Source of the DNA: a virus
IMG/VR virus record: IMGVR_UViG_3300028394_000076
Span: 1 to 64,000 of that record
Direction: 5' to 3' (one strand)
Length of the DNA stretch: 64,000 bases
The first letter of the stretch is position 1. The number at the start of each line of letters is the position of its first letter. This document shows, piece after piece, positions 25,285 through 33,538 of the stretch. The translations under genes and the position numbers were made by a program. The notes below the pieces were generated by a model that saw only the letters and a list, made by a program, of their open reading frames with translations, did not search any database and was not told the DNA's origin.

Positions 25285-25426
25285 ATTTGAAAAAGATAAG
25301 ATTGAGTTAGAAAATCAAAAACAAAAATTTGCAGACTCAATTAAAAGCTTAGACAAAAAAGACATAATCAAACCCACCGCAAAACTTACAATATGGCAGA
25401 AGATCAAGAAAGTGCTCCTAGCGTAA
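25229..25426 (+). CDS. Small coiled-coil protein overlapping both neighbours
   Basis: This 65-residue protein (EEQTINWLKSEFEKDK, then a basic C-terminus LTIWQKIKKVLLA) overlaps the preceding gene by 56 nt and the next by 34 nt. The amphipathic C-terminal helix could touch a membrane. Long overlaps on both sides make it less certain than its neighbours, but the composition is protein-like. Confidence 0.45.
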   Translation: MEKKILTKEEQTINWLKSEFEKDKIELENQKQKFADSIKSLDKKDIIKPTAKLTIWQKIKKVLLA

Positions 25427-25743
25427 TAGAAAATTTAGCGTTGGTCACAGATGCCATACAAACTATGTTCCCTGATGGAAAAATAATTTGTGTATACGAA
25501 TTAAACGACCAAGACTTCAAAAAAGTTCAAGAAAATTTTAGAAAAATAGATAATCAACACAAAAGGTTTTCAATAGACATGTCAGGTTTAGAACACGTAT
25601 TTATTCATGAGGATATAGGACTAACATTATTAACCCCTGATATTAATAATGTTGACAAAAAACCAAATAATGAAAGTTTTTTTTTAAAAATAAAAACAAA
25701 AATATCATCTTGGTTTAAAAGTGGTGGATCTTCTATAAAGTAA
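25393..25743 (+). CDS. Unknown protein at the end of the small-gene operon
   Basis: This 116-residue protein (NLALVTDAIQTMFPDG, IICVYELNDQDFKKVQ, then HVFIHEDIGLTLL) looks like a compact alpha/beta domain with a basic tail. No family is recognised. Its 3' end overlaps the convergent gene at 25705-26343 by 39 bp. Confidence 0.5.
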   Translation: MAEDQESAPSVIENLALVTDAIQTMFPDGKIICVYELNDQDFKKVQENFRKIDNQHKRFSIDMSGLEHVFIHEDIGLTLLTPDINNVDKKPNNESFFLKIKTKISSWFKSGGSSIK

Positions 25744-26343
25744 TTTTTTATCAATACCCAAATTTTCTAAAATACTATACAAATATTTTTTTTGTGGTTT
25801 TGATGTTTCAGAAACAACAATACAATTATAAATTGACTTATCTTTTAAAAATTCATTTAAAACGTCTAAAAATCTTTTAGATTCATTTTCATTCTTTAAT
25901 GAAAATAAATAAACATTATTATCTTCCTGTAAAACTACTTTATTATTTAGTTTAGAAATTAAAATTACACCTTTCTTAAAGATATAATTTTCATAAAATT
26001 TATTTAGTGTGATCTTTTCTTTTTTTGTTACATCGTATATAGTTTCCTCTATTTTGTAATTAGAAATTTCCATGATTTTATAATCTAAATCATCAAGTTC
26101 TATTTTTATTTGCCTACCAAGATCATCTCTAACAAATAAAGGATTAAACGTAGTATTTTTTTTTTCTAAAATACACAACTCAAAATCACAATCTTTTGCA
26201 TTCTCAACATCTTTTTTGAAATAAATGCTTTTGTTGTTATTAATTTTGGTGTCAAAAAATTCTTTAGCCTTAACAAAAGTAACAAACTTGTTTATTATTT
26301 TCTTTCTTACTTTATTTTTAAATAAAACCACTAAATAATTCAT
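25705..26343 (-). CDS. Unknown basic protein on the minus strand
   Basis: This 212-residue Lys-rich protein starts MNYLVVLFKNKVRKKIINKF and ends RRSTTFKPR, with a beta-rich middle (YIFKKGVILISKL). It is one of few minus-strand genes in this region and overlaps the convergent neighbour. Neither start-site motif is found upstream. No domain is recognised. Confidence 0.45.
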   Translation of the reverse strand: MNYLVVLFKNKVRKKIINKFVTFVKAKEFFDTKINNNKSIYFKKDVENAKDCDFELCILEKKNTTFNPLFVRDDLGRQIKIELDDLDYKIMEISNYKIEETIYDVTKKEKITLNKFYENYIFKKGVILISKLNNKVVLQEDNNVYLFSLKNENESKRFLDVLNEFLKDKSIYNCIVVSETSKPQKKYLYSILENLGIDKKLLYRRSTTFKPR

Positions 26344-26372
26344 AAAAAAATAATAATAATAAAATTGAATAA

Positions 26373-27296
26373 ATGAATAATACTAATTATTACGACATTC
26401 TAAAAGTTGAAGAAACTGCGACTCAAGACGATATTAAAAAAAAATATAGAAAGTTAGCAAAAGAAAATCACCCTGACATTGGAGGTGACGAAGAAACTTT
26501 TAAAAAAATATCAACAGCTTATGATGTTTTAAGTGATGAACAAAAAAGACACAGATATGATCAAGAAAGAAAAGGTGTTTTCGGATCATCTAACAATTTT
26601 AACGATATTTTTAATAGTATGTTTGGTAAAGGGCAAAGTAATGGTAATAGAGCCGCTCATACGTCAAATATCACAGTAAGTATCGGGACAATAAATTCAT
26701 ATAAAGGAGGAAAACATAGTCTATCATATAGAAGACAATCTAGTTGTGATCCATGTAATGGGACTGGTGGAGAAAAAAAAGTTTGCAATTTTTGTGGCGG
26801 AACAGGTAATGTTGTTAGACAATTTGGAAATGGATCATTTCTTCAACTCATGCAAGTTGTTTGTGAGACATGTCATGGAAAAGGATTCTTTATGATTAAC
26901 GCATGTTTTTTATGTAATGGTGGTGGAACTAAAACAGAAATGAAAACTTTAGACATTTCATTACCACACGGTATTGATAATGGTCAGTTTTTAAGGGTCA
27001 CCGGTATGGGTGATTTTAAAAATGGGTCTTATGGTGATTTGGTTGTTAGAGTTGATTTAAAACCCCAAGATGGTTTTACTAAAGTTGGAAATCATTTAGT
27101 TTATGACTCATTCATTACTTTGGAAGATTTAAAATTAGGGACTGTAAATGTTCCCCATCCTGATGGAGAACTAAATATTAAATTACCAAAAAATATTGAT
27201 ACATCAATACCTTTAAGAATTAAGTCAAAAGGATTTAAATTAGAAAGTGTTGGGGATCTTATAGTAAATCAATATATAAAATATAGTAGGGATTAA
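26373..27296 (+). CDS. dnaJ: DnaJ-type co-chaperone (full J, zinc centre and C-terminal domains)
   Basis: This 307-residue type I DnaJ would stimulate the ATPase of host DnaK and may help fold virion proteins. It has a J domain with HPD (residues 33-35), a short Gly-poor linker, four zinc motifs of CxxCxGxG type (CDPCNGTG, CNFCGGTG, CETCHGKG, CFLCNGGG) and a C-terminal substrate domain (DISLPHGIDNGQFLRVTGMG). It is shorter than host DnaJ because the G/F region and C-terminus are trimmed. A full J protein in a phage is uncommon. Confidence 0.9.
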   Translation: MNNTNYYDILKVEETATQDDIKKKYRKLAKENHPDIGGDEETFKKISTAYDVLSDEQKRHRYDQERKGVFGSSNNFNDIFNSMFGKGQSNGNRAAHTSNITVSIGTINSYKGGKHSLSYRRQSSCDPCNGTGGEKKVCNFCGGTGNVVRQFGNGSFLQLMQVVCETCHGKGFFMINACFLCNGGGTKTEMKTLDISLPHGIDNGQFLRVTGMGDFKNGSYGDLVVRVDLKPQDGFTKVGNHLVYDSFITLEDLKLGTVNVPHPDGELNIKLPKNIDTSIPLRIKSKGFKLESVGDLIVNQYIKYSRD

Positions 27297-27472
27297 AATA
27301 AGGATATTAAATCTTTAATTGCCACTATAAATCCGTATATGGCAAAAAACGTAAAAATTCCACCAAATATTAAAACAAATGTTTGTGTATTCTTAACTTG
27401 TTTGCTCTCTCTACATGTTGGACATTTAACTTGTGTTGGCTCTGTTTTGTTGTTGTATATTTCTTCTTCCAT
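27293..27472 (-). CDS. Small zinc-ribbon membrane protein (minus strand)
   Basis: This 59-residue protein has an N-terminal CPTC pair (a half ribbon) and one C-terminal transmembrane helix (TFVLIFGGIFTFFAIYGFIV). It is convergent with dnaJ and its stop overlaps the end of that gene. The frame and composition are protein-like, while the antisense frame is not. The function is unknown. Confidence 0.5.
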   Translation of the reverse strand: MEEEIYNNKTEPTQVKCPTCRESKQVKNTQTFVLIFGGIFTFFAIYGFIVAIKDLISLF

Positions 27473-27529
27473 AATTTGTTATAATAATAATTATACATTA
27501 AAACAATTTATAAGTGAATAATTTTTGAA

Positions 27530-27558
27530 TTGACATATCAACATAGAATTCGTATATT
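27530..27558 (+). promoter_or_regulatory. Sigma-70 consensus-like promoter (TTGACA / TATATT)
   Basis: TTGACA at 27530-27535 and TATATT at 27553-27558, spaced by 17 bp, 15 nt before the Dam ATG. The same -10 is also TATATTTC, one base off the TAnnTTTG box. Confidence 0.5.
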
Positions 27559-27573
27559 TCTAATAAAAAAACT

Positions 27574-28413
27574 ATGTTATCATATATTGGGGGAAAAAGT
27601 AAGATAGGAAAGTGGATAGTTCCTTTCTATGATAAAAATATGGAAATATATGTCGAAATATTTGGGGGCATGTTTTGGTGTTTCTTTAATATGGACCTAA
27701 AACAGTTTCCCAACCTGAAGAAAGTTGTTTACAACGATTTTAATCCACTAAATTATAATTTATTTAAGTGTATTCAAAACCCAACGGAGTTATTGAAAGC
27801 AATCAACTTAATTGATTGCCAAAAATTTGGTGTGGAAATTACACCATCAATATATAAAGAACAATTTATCAGCTTTCAGGCTGAAATATTTGCCGAAAAT
27901 TTCAGGGTAGAACCTGGTGATTATGATGTTGCCGCAAAATATGTTTATATTTTAACTCAAGTATTCAGTGGATCAAAACCTGAGACAAGTTCTTTTATTG
28001 ACCTTAAAGGTAAGTACAAGTCAAAGTATTTGACGTTTAGAGATAAACTATTAAAACCGGATTGGATAGAACATTTTTTAAAGATAACTCACGTTGAGAA
28101 TATGGATTTTGCTGATGTCATTGAAAAGTATGATTCACCTAACACTTATTTTTATGTAGATCCTCCGTATTGGAAAACAGAGAACTATTACTCCAACCAT
28201 GACTTTGATCGTCAAGACCACGAAAGACTTTCAAAATCTTTAATAAGTATGGAAGGTAAATTCAGTTTATCATATTATGATTTTCCTTTATTATCCGAAT
28301 GGTTTCCAAAAGATACATATACATGGAAGAAAAAAGAGTTTGCTAAAGCGGCTGCGGCTAAAAAGGGTAAGACTCAAACTATGGGTGAGGAGTTATTAAT
28401 AATGAATTATTAA
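27574..28413 (+). CDS. dam: DNA adenine methylase, Dam-like
   Basis: This 279-residue alpha-type N6-adenine methyltransferase begins with YIGGKSKIGKWIVP (FxGxK-type SAM motif) and has the catalytic DPPYW. A middle recognition domain lies between them (FNPLNYNLFKCIQNP and onward). T4 Dam and many phage enzymes share this order. It likely modifies phage DNA against host restriction. A gene-proximal sigma-70 consensus-like promoter suggests early expression. Confidence 0.85.
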   Translation: MLSYIGGKSKIGKWIVPFYDKNMEIYVEIFGGMFWCFFNMDLKQFPNLKKVVYNDFNPLNYNLFKCIQNPTELLKAINLIDCQKFGVEITPSIYKEQFISFQAEIFAENFRVEPGDYDVAAKYVYILTQVFSGSKPETSSFIDLKGKYKSKYLTFRDKLLKPDWIEHFLKITHVENMDFADVIEKYDSPNTYFYVDPPYWKTENYYSNHDFDRQDHERLSKSLISMEGKFSLSYYDFPLLSEWFPKDTYTWKKKEFAKAAAAKKGKTQTMGEELLIMNY

Positions 28414-28431
28414 TTTTTTCAATTAATCTAA

Positions 28432-28440
28432 TATTTATTA
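28432..28440 (+). promoter_or_regulatory. TATTTATTA start-site box
   Basis: A perfect 9-mer ending 12 nt before the ATG at 28453. Confidence 0.5.
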
Positions 28441-28452
28441 TAAAATTACATT

Positions 28453-29832
28453 ATGTCTTTAAGATTTACCAACCTATTAAGGGACCTTATTGTTGAAAGT
28501 TCAAGATTTCAAGTATTGTTCGATAAATTTGTTAAACCAAAAGAAAAAGGACAAAGAGGATTCATGCCTTTTGAAACTTTATTCGCACTTATTGTTGCCG
28601 ACCCAACTACAAAAGTTCCTGAAGGAATGGATATTGATAATGTTAAACCTGATCAAATGGAAAAGGTAAAAATTGGAAAATATGCTCAGTGGTTAATCAA
28701 AAACTTTATGACACCTAAGTTACCGGCAGATCATCCTTTAATGATTAGTGATCCACAATCAAGCCAATACAAACAAGCATTGACGCAATTTCAATCTCTT
28801 TTCATGGAAGATTTATATAAGGTCACAATAAATCTTCAAAAATATGAAAGATTTAAAAATAGGTTAGCACAAGAATATAGGGATATAAATAAATTAAGTA
28901 TTGAGACTTTACAAGATCAAGTCAAAGATTTTAGTTTAGAAAAAACTAAAGCAACCGCTGACGAGAAAAAAGAGGCGTCTGTAACATATGCTCACCCTGG
29001 AGCTAACATTGTTTATAGAGGTCAAGATTGGACTGTTGCTAAAATTTCAGACAAAGGCCCATTAGGTAAAGAAGCGGCATGTTTCTATGGTGGATCCCAT
29101 AATGAAGGAAGACGAGGGGAAACTACTTGGTGCACATCATCACCTGGTCTTAGTTGGTTTGATAGATACATTGGTAGAGGACCATTATATGTTGTAATTC
29201 CAAACAAAGCAAGATCATTCAAATCTTACGGAAAAGAAACAGGTGAAGTTTCAGGTTTACCGGCTGACAGATACCAATTCCACTTCCCTGATAATCAGTA
29301 TATGGATGCGGATGACAGACCAATTAATTTAATTGACTTTTTAAATACAAACGAAGAAGGTTTAAAACAATTCTTTAAGCCTGAATTTATGTCATCATTG
29401 TCTGGTGAAAAAGGAGAAAAAGTGGCCATTGACTATCCTAGTGATTCAGCTTCTAAATTTATTGCATTATATGGATTTGACGAATTCTTCGCAACTTTAC
29501 CACAAACACTAAAAAGATTTACATTTAAAAACACATCAAAAGATAAACTTTCTTTAAATATTCCAAACGACATTGGTAGATTTAAAGAATTAACCGCAAT
29601 TAATTTTGTTGGTTGTATTGCTTCTTTACCTGAATCAATTTGCGAACTACAAAATTTACAATATTTATCTTTGGTTAATAATCCAGACCTTCAGATGTTA
29701 CCAGAGTGTATCGGAAACATGCCAAACCTTATGGTATTAAACCTTTCAGGGTCTGATCGTAACAAAGTTCTACCCCAATCAATCTTAACTAGAGAAGAAG
29801 AAGATGAGGATTTTAACTTATTTACACATTAA
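28453..29832 (+). CDS. Putative virion-packaged protein with leucine-rich repeats
   Basis: This 459-residue protein has a leader-like N-terminus (MSLRFTNLLRDLIVESSRF). It contains a conserved-looking middle domain (ACFYGGSHN, TTWCTSSPGLSWFDRYI, GPLYVVIPN) that resembles a domain seen in other large phages without known function. The C-terminus has three to four leucine-rich repeats (LPESICELQNLQYLSL, then MPNLMVLNLSG). LRR domains bind proteins. With the leader this suggests a head-packaged protein that acts on a host target after injection (inference). Confidence 0.5.
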   Translation: MSLRFTNLLRDLIVESSRFQVLFDKFVKPKEKGQRGFMPFETLFALIVADPTTKVPEGMDIDNVKPDQMEKVKIGKYAQWLIKNFMTPKLPADHPLMISDPQSSQYKQALTQFQSLFMEDLYKVTINLQKYERFKNRLAQEYRDINKLSIETLQDQVKDFSLEKTKATADEKKEASVTYAHPGANIVYRGQDWTVAKISDKGPLGKEAACFYGGSHNEGRRGETTWCTSSPGLSWFDRYIGRGPLYVVIPNKARSFKSYGKETGEVSGLPADRYQFHFPDNQYMDADDRPINLIDFLNTNEEGLKQFFKPEFMSSLSGEKGEKVAIDYPSDSASKFIALYGFDEFFATLPQTLKRFTFKNTSKDKLSLNIPNDIGRFKELTAINFVGCIASLPESICELQNLQYLSLVNNPDLQMLPECIGNMPNLMVLNLSGSDRNKVLPQSILTREEEDEDFNLFTH

Positions 29833-29856
29833 AGTAGATTATTTAAAACATTATAA

Positions 29857-29865
29857 TATTTATTA
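29857..29865 (+). promoter_or_regulatory. TATTTATTA start-site box
   Basis: A perfect 9-mer ending 13 nt before the ATG at 29879. Confidence 0.5.
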
Positions 29866-29878
29866 ATAAAATAAAAAT

Positions 29879-30742
29879 ATGAATAGAAGAATTTTAATAT
29901 CGGAAAATGAAAGATCTAGAATTTTAGGTCTACACGAAAATCGTAGAATGAAAGAATGGGGATTGATTAACGAACAAATGAAATACATTAAGAATACCAC
30001 AACGGGTAAAGCTACTATGCTCCCCGCTGGTTCAATTGTTCCGGCCGGTTCGGTTGAAATACAAAAAATTGAATTTGACGCTTTAAATAATCAATTAGGG
30101 ACTGGAGAAGCACCTGTTACTCCGGCACCTGTTACTCCGGCACCTGTTACTCCGGCACCGGTAAAATTTGTCCCAAACGGTTATGAATCTGTTGAAGCTT
30201 GTAAGGCGGCATACAATACTACGTATTTAAGTGGTGTTTCTATGAAGGTATTCGGGCAGATTTGGACAATTATTCAGAAAAAATGGTTAGAAGCCAAATG
30301 TACTGGTAAAACACCGTGTGATAAAAGTGGAGCATCAAATAAAAATTTGGCAATGGCAATATGTGAGGGAACCTTTAATATGGATGGACCTGTGGTTGCC
30401 AAAGCAATAGAACCGCCAATTGATGTGGCGAATACTCGAACCCCAACATCAGTATCGTCAACCGCAACACAATTAGCTTTATCGGGAACATCAGGAACAA
30501 CAGCTATATCAGGGACGACACCACTTCAGGGAGTTGTTGATACTACTAATATGGCATCAAGAAGCGACATTCGTCAACAATATAGACAAGGAAAAAGAGA
30601 TGTTAGAGAACTTGAGAAAGAATTAAGACAAAATCAAAACACATTACAAAGAATGGCGAATAAAATGACGCCAGAACAAAAGAAACAATACGAAACTAAA
30701 ATAGCTCAATTACAAATCCAAATAAATCAATCTGCAGCGTAA
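29879..30742 (+). CDS. Putative virion-packaged protein, leader type ILxSExERxRI
   Basis: This 287-residue protein starts with the module RILISENERSRILGLHEN and reaches LINEQ by residue 33. A Pro-Ala-Val-Thr linker (APVTP repeated) lies at about residues 78-97. A Cys-containing domain follows (ACKAAYNTTY, AKCTGKTPCDKSG, AMAICEGTF), and the C-terminus is a basic coiled coil. The Cys domain resembles that of the protein at 46823. It is probably an internal virion protein; no enzymatic motif is seen. Confidence 0.45.
   Translation: MNRRILISENERSRILGLHENRRMKEWGLINEQMKYIKNTTTGKATMLPAGSIVPAGSVEIQKIEFDALNNQLGTGEAPVTPAPVTPAPVTPAPVKFVPNGYESVEACKAAYNTTYLSGVSMKVFGQIWTIIQKKWLEAKCTGKTPCDKSGASNKNLAMAICEGTFNMDGPVVAKAIEPPIDVANTRTPTSVSSTATQLALSGTSGTTAISGTTPLQGVVDTTNMASRSDIRQQYRQGKRDVRELEKELRQNQNTLQRMANKMTPEQKKQYETKIAQLQIQINQSAA
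30111..30166 (+). repeat. 15-bp tandem repeats (Pro-Ala-Pro-Val-Thr linker)
   Basis: About three and a half units of GCACCTGTTACTCCG encode APVTP in the linker of the gene at 29879. Confidence 0.9.
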
Positions 30743-30752
30743 TATAAAAAAA

Positions 30753-30974
30753 ATGATTATTTCAGAGCAACAAATTAGAAAAATAATTAAAAGAGTAATT
30801 TTTGAAGATAGAAAAGAATCTATGTTAGAAAAAATGAAAAGAAAATTAAAAGGAATATCCGACGATAAATTAATTTATAATATGGAAAATGATTTACCTT
30901 GGGATTGGAAAGGATCAAAAGAAGCATACATTGAAAAATACGAAGATAGAAAATTTTCAAAAGGATCAAACTAA
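30753..30974 (+). CDS. Small basic protein with IISEQQ leader motif
   Basis: This 73-residue protein (MIISEQQIRKIIKRVIFEDR) is a leader-like amphipathic helix followed by a charged tail with ENDLPWDWKGSKEAYIEKY. The first residues match the IIITExQ module of other genes here. It lies 10 nt after the preceding gene, in the same orientation. The function is unknown. Confidence 0.5.
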   Translation: MIISEQQIRKIIKRVIFEDRKESMLEKMKRKLKGISDDKLIYNMENDLPWDWKGSKEAYIEKYEDRKFSKGSN

Positions 30975-30992
30975 TATGTGTAATATATAATT

Positions 30993-31583
30993 ATGAAAAA
31001 CAAACTATTTTTAACGGAATCTGAAAAATCAAGAATTAGTGATTTACACAGAATAGCAATTGTTACTGAAGGTAAAAACACTTTAAATGAGGCTAATTTA
31101 GTAGACATTCAAAATTTACTAATAAAAAAAGGAATGTTGGGACAAAAAGTTGCTGACAATAAATTAGGTCCATTAACTTTAAATGCGATCTATTCTGCAT
31201 TAACACAAACTCAGCCAACACAAACTCAACCAACAGGTGCTCAAGGAACGGGAACTCAAGAAACAGGAACTCAAGGAACTGGAGCTCAAGTACCACCAAC
31301 TCAAGTATCACCAATATATTATCCTTGGGTAAAAGAAGGTGGAAAACCTGTTCAAAACATAATAGATGCTAAAAAAGCCGACCCAAATTTTCAAACTTGG
31401 TTAAGTGGATTAAAAAAACTCACTACAGAACAATTGACCAAAATTCAACAAGACCTTAAAGCGGCTTTTTTAGAATCAGCTATAGGTGTTAAATTGGATA
31501 GCACCGAGGCATATCAACCATACATGGTTGCACTACAAACAATTAGGACTGCAATGGAAATGGTTAAAAAACCTCTGGTTTAA
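30993..31583 (+). CDS. Putative virion-packaged protein with peptidoglycan-binding-like domain
   Basis: This 196-residue protein has a leader FLTESEKSRISDLHRIA ending near TLNE (residue 33). Next comes a segment LVDIQNLLIKKGMLG with NKLGPLTLNAIYSAL, which has the rhythm of a PG_binding_1 domain. A Gln-Thr-Pro-Gly repeat linker and a C-terminal helical domain follow. The combination could bind the cell wall during DNA entry. The domain match is short, so the binding role is tentative. Confidence 0.45.
   Translation: MKNKLFLTESEKSRISDLHRIAIVTEGKNTLNEANLVDIQNLLIKKGMLGQKVADNKLGPLTLNAIYSALTQTQPTQTQPTGAQGTGTQETGTQGTGAQVPPTQVSPIYYPWVKEGGKPVQNIIDAKKADPNFQTWLSGLKKLTTEQLTKIQQDLKAAFLESAIGVKLDSTEAYQPYMVALQTIRTAMEMVKKPLV
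31206..31306 (+). repeat. Gln-Thr/Gly-Thr linker repeats
   Basis: Imperfect repeats of ACTCAAxxAACxGGA type encode TQPTQ and GTQxTG stretches in the gene at 30993. Confidence 0.7.
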
Positions 31584-31643
31584 ACAACACCAATAACACA
31601 TGTGTAACCTAAATAGTGGTAATAAATAAAACTTAAAACATAA

Positions 31644-31667
31644 CCCTCACTTCGGTGGGGGTTTTTT
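31644..31667 (+). terminator. Rho-independent terminator with TTCG tetraloop
   Basis: CCCTCAC pairs with GTGGGGG (one G-T pair) around TTCG, followed by six T residues. It closes the operon ending at 31583. Confidence 0.85.
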
Positions 31668-31678
31668 ATTTAACAAAG

Positions 31679-31687
31679 TATTTATCT
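31679..31687 (+). promoter_or_regulatory. TATTTATCT start-site box after terminator
   Basis: TATTTATCT ends 3 nt before the ATG at 31691. The stretch TTTAACAAAGTATTTATC is identical to that at 61466-61483, which also follows a terminator. Confidence 0.55.
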
Positions 31688-31690
31688 TAT

Positions 31691-32233
31691 ATGAAAATAG
31701 TTATATCTGATAACCAATATAGTCTTTTAAAAGAATCAGTTGCCATTAAAAATATTGAGGGAATTAAAAAGTATTGGAAAAACAAACTAAAAAAAGGTGA
31801 ACAAATTAGATTTGATAAAGATGATCTTGAGTATTGGGGTATTACTAAAACTTCAGATAGAATTCGCACCCAAATAGCGTTTCAAGAAATAGTTGGTGAT
31901 GAGGTTTTTGCTAAAAATCTTATTAAACCATTGTTAAATAAAACATTTTCAACAAAAGAGTTTAACGATAGAATTGTTGGTGGTTATGATTTTGAGTGGA
32001 TAATAACTCAAATGGTATATAATAATTTTGATTTCCATTTATATGGGAAAATTTTACCTGGTGGGTCTGTTACTCTTATAGATGGTAGGTATTTATCTTT
32101 AAATGATGCTTTAGAGGATGGGGATATGTGGTGGGAAATTGAAAGTGAAGTTAAGGATGTTGCTGAAGATTGTATGAACGAAATAATTTTACCTTTTACA
32201 GGTTATCAGGTAGAAGTGTCATTAATAAATTAG
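31691..32233 (+). CDS. Unknown protein with MKIVISDNQ leader
   Basis: I place the start at ATG 31691. An upstream ATG in the same frame (31655) lies inside the terminator. The 180-residue protein begins MKIVISDNQYSLLKES, the leader module seen in several genes downstream, followed by an alpha/beta region (GGYDFEWIITQMVYNN, LPGGSVTLIDGRYLSL) and an acidic C-terminus. It heads a four-gene operon (31691-33526) whose members all share the leader but not the body. Confidence 0.5.
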   Translation: MKIVISDNQYSLLKESVAIKNIEGIKKYWKNKLKKGEQIRFDKDDLEYWGITKTSDRIRTQIAFQEIVGDEVFAKNLIKPLLNKTFSTKEFNDRIVGGYDFEWIITQMVYNNFDFHLYGKILPGGSVTLIDGRYLSLNDALEDGDMWWEIESEVKDVAEDCMNEIILPFTGYQVEVSLIN

Positions 32234-32241
32234 ACGAGGAA

Positions 32242-32646
32242 ATGAAAATAATAATAACGGAACAACAATATGTAATGTTATCTGAGTCAAAATTAGATCC
32301 AATGCAAAATCTTATTAACATGGCTTTTGATGAGGTAAAAGAAAATTGTGATCGAGGTTTTTATATAAGGTCACACCACAATTACATATGTGACCCAATA
32401 AAAATGATTGAAGAAATAAAGGTGGTAGATGTATCAAAAACAACGTCTATGAATTACCTTGAAAAAAAAGAATTATCTCAAATACATATTACCGTTAATA
32501 TTCATCTTGAATCTATATATTTATTTTACGATTTAGATAATTTTATTTATCAGTTACAGGGGGAAGCAAGAAACATATTAGGTGGAAGTATTGTATCTAT
32601 ATCAATAGGAGAAGTAATCAATATAAGAAAAGAATTTAACTGGTGA
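32242..32646 (+). CDS. Unknown protein with MKIIITEQQ leader
   Basis: The start is at ATG 32242, which has a Shine-Dalgarno-like GAGGA just before it. Starting further upstream would overlap the previous gene and hide the leader. The 134-residue protein has MKIIITEQQYVMLSES followed by a region with ENCDRGFYIRSHHNYI and a beta-rich C-terminus. Function unknown; probably a virion-associated paralogue by leader. Confidence 0.5.
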   Translation: MKIIITEQQYVMLSESKLDPMQNLINMAFDEVKENCDRGFYIRSHHNYICDPIKMIEEIKVVDVSKTTSMNYLEKKELSQIHITVNIHLESIYLFYDLDNFIYQLQGEARNILGGSIVSISIGEVINIRKEFNW

Positions 32647-32942
32647 TGAAAATAATAATAACAGAAAACCAAGCGTCGTTAATAAGAAGGTTAAGTGAGT
32701 TAGAACGAATTCTTGATAAAATTATTAAGGTATTAAATGATGATATAAACGATAGTGGTCCGGGTTATAAACCTGATAATTTTGGTGTTTATGAAAGGTG
32801 GGTGATGGATAGAGTCAAAAGAGAGTTTAAAAATGATAATCCAAAGATTGAATTTCCAAATCACGATTTTATGATGTTAATGTCGGGACAATTTAACGAT
32901 AAAATTAGAAAAGGTTTTAATAAAGTTAAAAAGAGAAGATGA
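32646..32942 (+). CDS. Small protein with MKIIITENQ leader
   Basis: This 98-residue protein begins MKIIITENQASLIRRLSELE and ends with a basic tail. ATG 32646 shares a base with the preceding stop; an in-frame GTG one codon upstream (32643) is a weaker choice. The body (YERWVMDRVKREFK) is helical and basic. The function is unknown. Confidence 0.5.
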   Translation: MKIIITENQASLIRRLSELERILDKIIKVLNDDINDSGPGYKPDNFGVYERWVMDRVKREFKNDNPKIEFPNHDFMMLMSGQFNDKIRKGFNKVKKRR

Positions 32943-33526
32943 AAATAATATTAACAGAAAGACAACAGAACTTAATAACGGAAAACTTAACAGATGAGAA
33001 TCTTCGTAAGTTTTGTTATCAAATTTGGAATAAACAAAAAAAGATGGGAGAAGAGCCTAATCTTGATGATGTGATTTATGATATTACGGACATAAAAAAA
33101 AATACAAGAGAAGATTTAGATACTATTAGACCAATTTGGTATGAATACAATGGAGGTTATGATGTATTATTTGAAAAACTTAAAGATGAAATTGATACTA
33201 AGGAATATAAGTTAGTTGAGGCTGAATTTGATTTGGAAACCAAAATAAAGGTTGTCCATCTTGATAGACAAGGACATTTTGTTGAAATTATGGTTGATGT
33301 TGATCCTCGTGGAACTATAGAATTTCATGGTTGGGATGAAGAAACTGAGGAAGAATACGTGGTTAACGACACAATAGATGCCGCTTATCATGAGGCGTTA
33401 CTTAATTATGAAGGTGCTGATTTCGAAGGAATGATTAGAAGTTCAGTATATGATTTCTTTTATGATTTATTAGAAAAATACGGAATCCCAATTGATGTGG
33501 ATATTGACTTACAAGAAATTTATTAA
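32939..33526 (+). CDS. Unknown acidic protein with MKIILTERQ leader
   Basis: This 195-residue protein has the leader MKIILTERQQNLITENL followed by an acidic alpha/beta domain (VVHLDRQGHFVEIMVDVD, then IEFHGWDEETEEEY). It overlaps the preceding gene by ATGA. The same leader on four consecutive genes with unrelated bodies points to a shared targeting signal. No enzyme motif is evident. Confidence 0.5.
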   Translation: MKIILTERQQNLITENLTDENLRKFCYQIWNKQKKMGEEPNLDDVIYDITDIKKNTREDLDTIRPIWYEYNGGYDVLFEKLKDEIDTKEYKLVEAEFDLETKIKVVHLDRQGHFVEIMVDVDPRGTIEFHGWDEETEEEYVVNDTIDAAYHEALLNYEGADFEGMIRSSVYDFFYDLLEKYGIPIDVDIDLQEIY

Positions 33527-33538
33527 TACTTTTTAAAT

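Noticed and set aside
27339-27521. Plus-strand frame of 60 codons after dnaJ
   Set aside because: It is antisense to the better-supported zinc-ribbon membrane gene at 27293-27472, which has a CxxC pair and a clean transmembrane helix.
31655-31690. Earlier ATG of the gene at 31691
   Set aside because: It lies inside the terminator and upstream of the TATTTATCT box, and it would bury the MKIVISD leader at residue 13.
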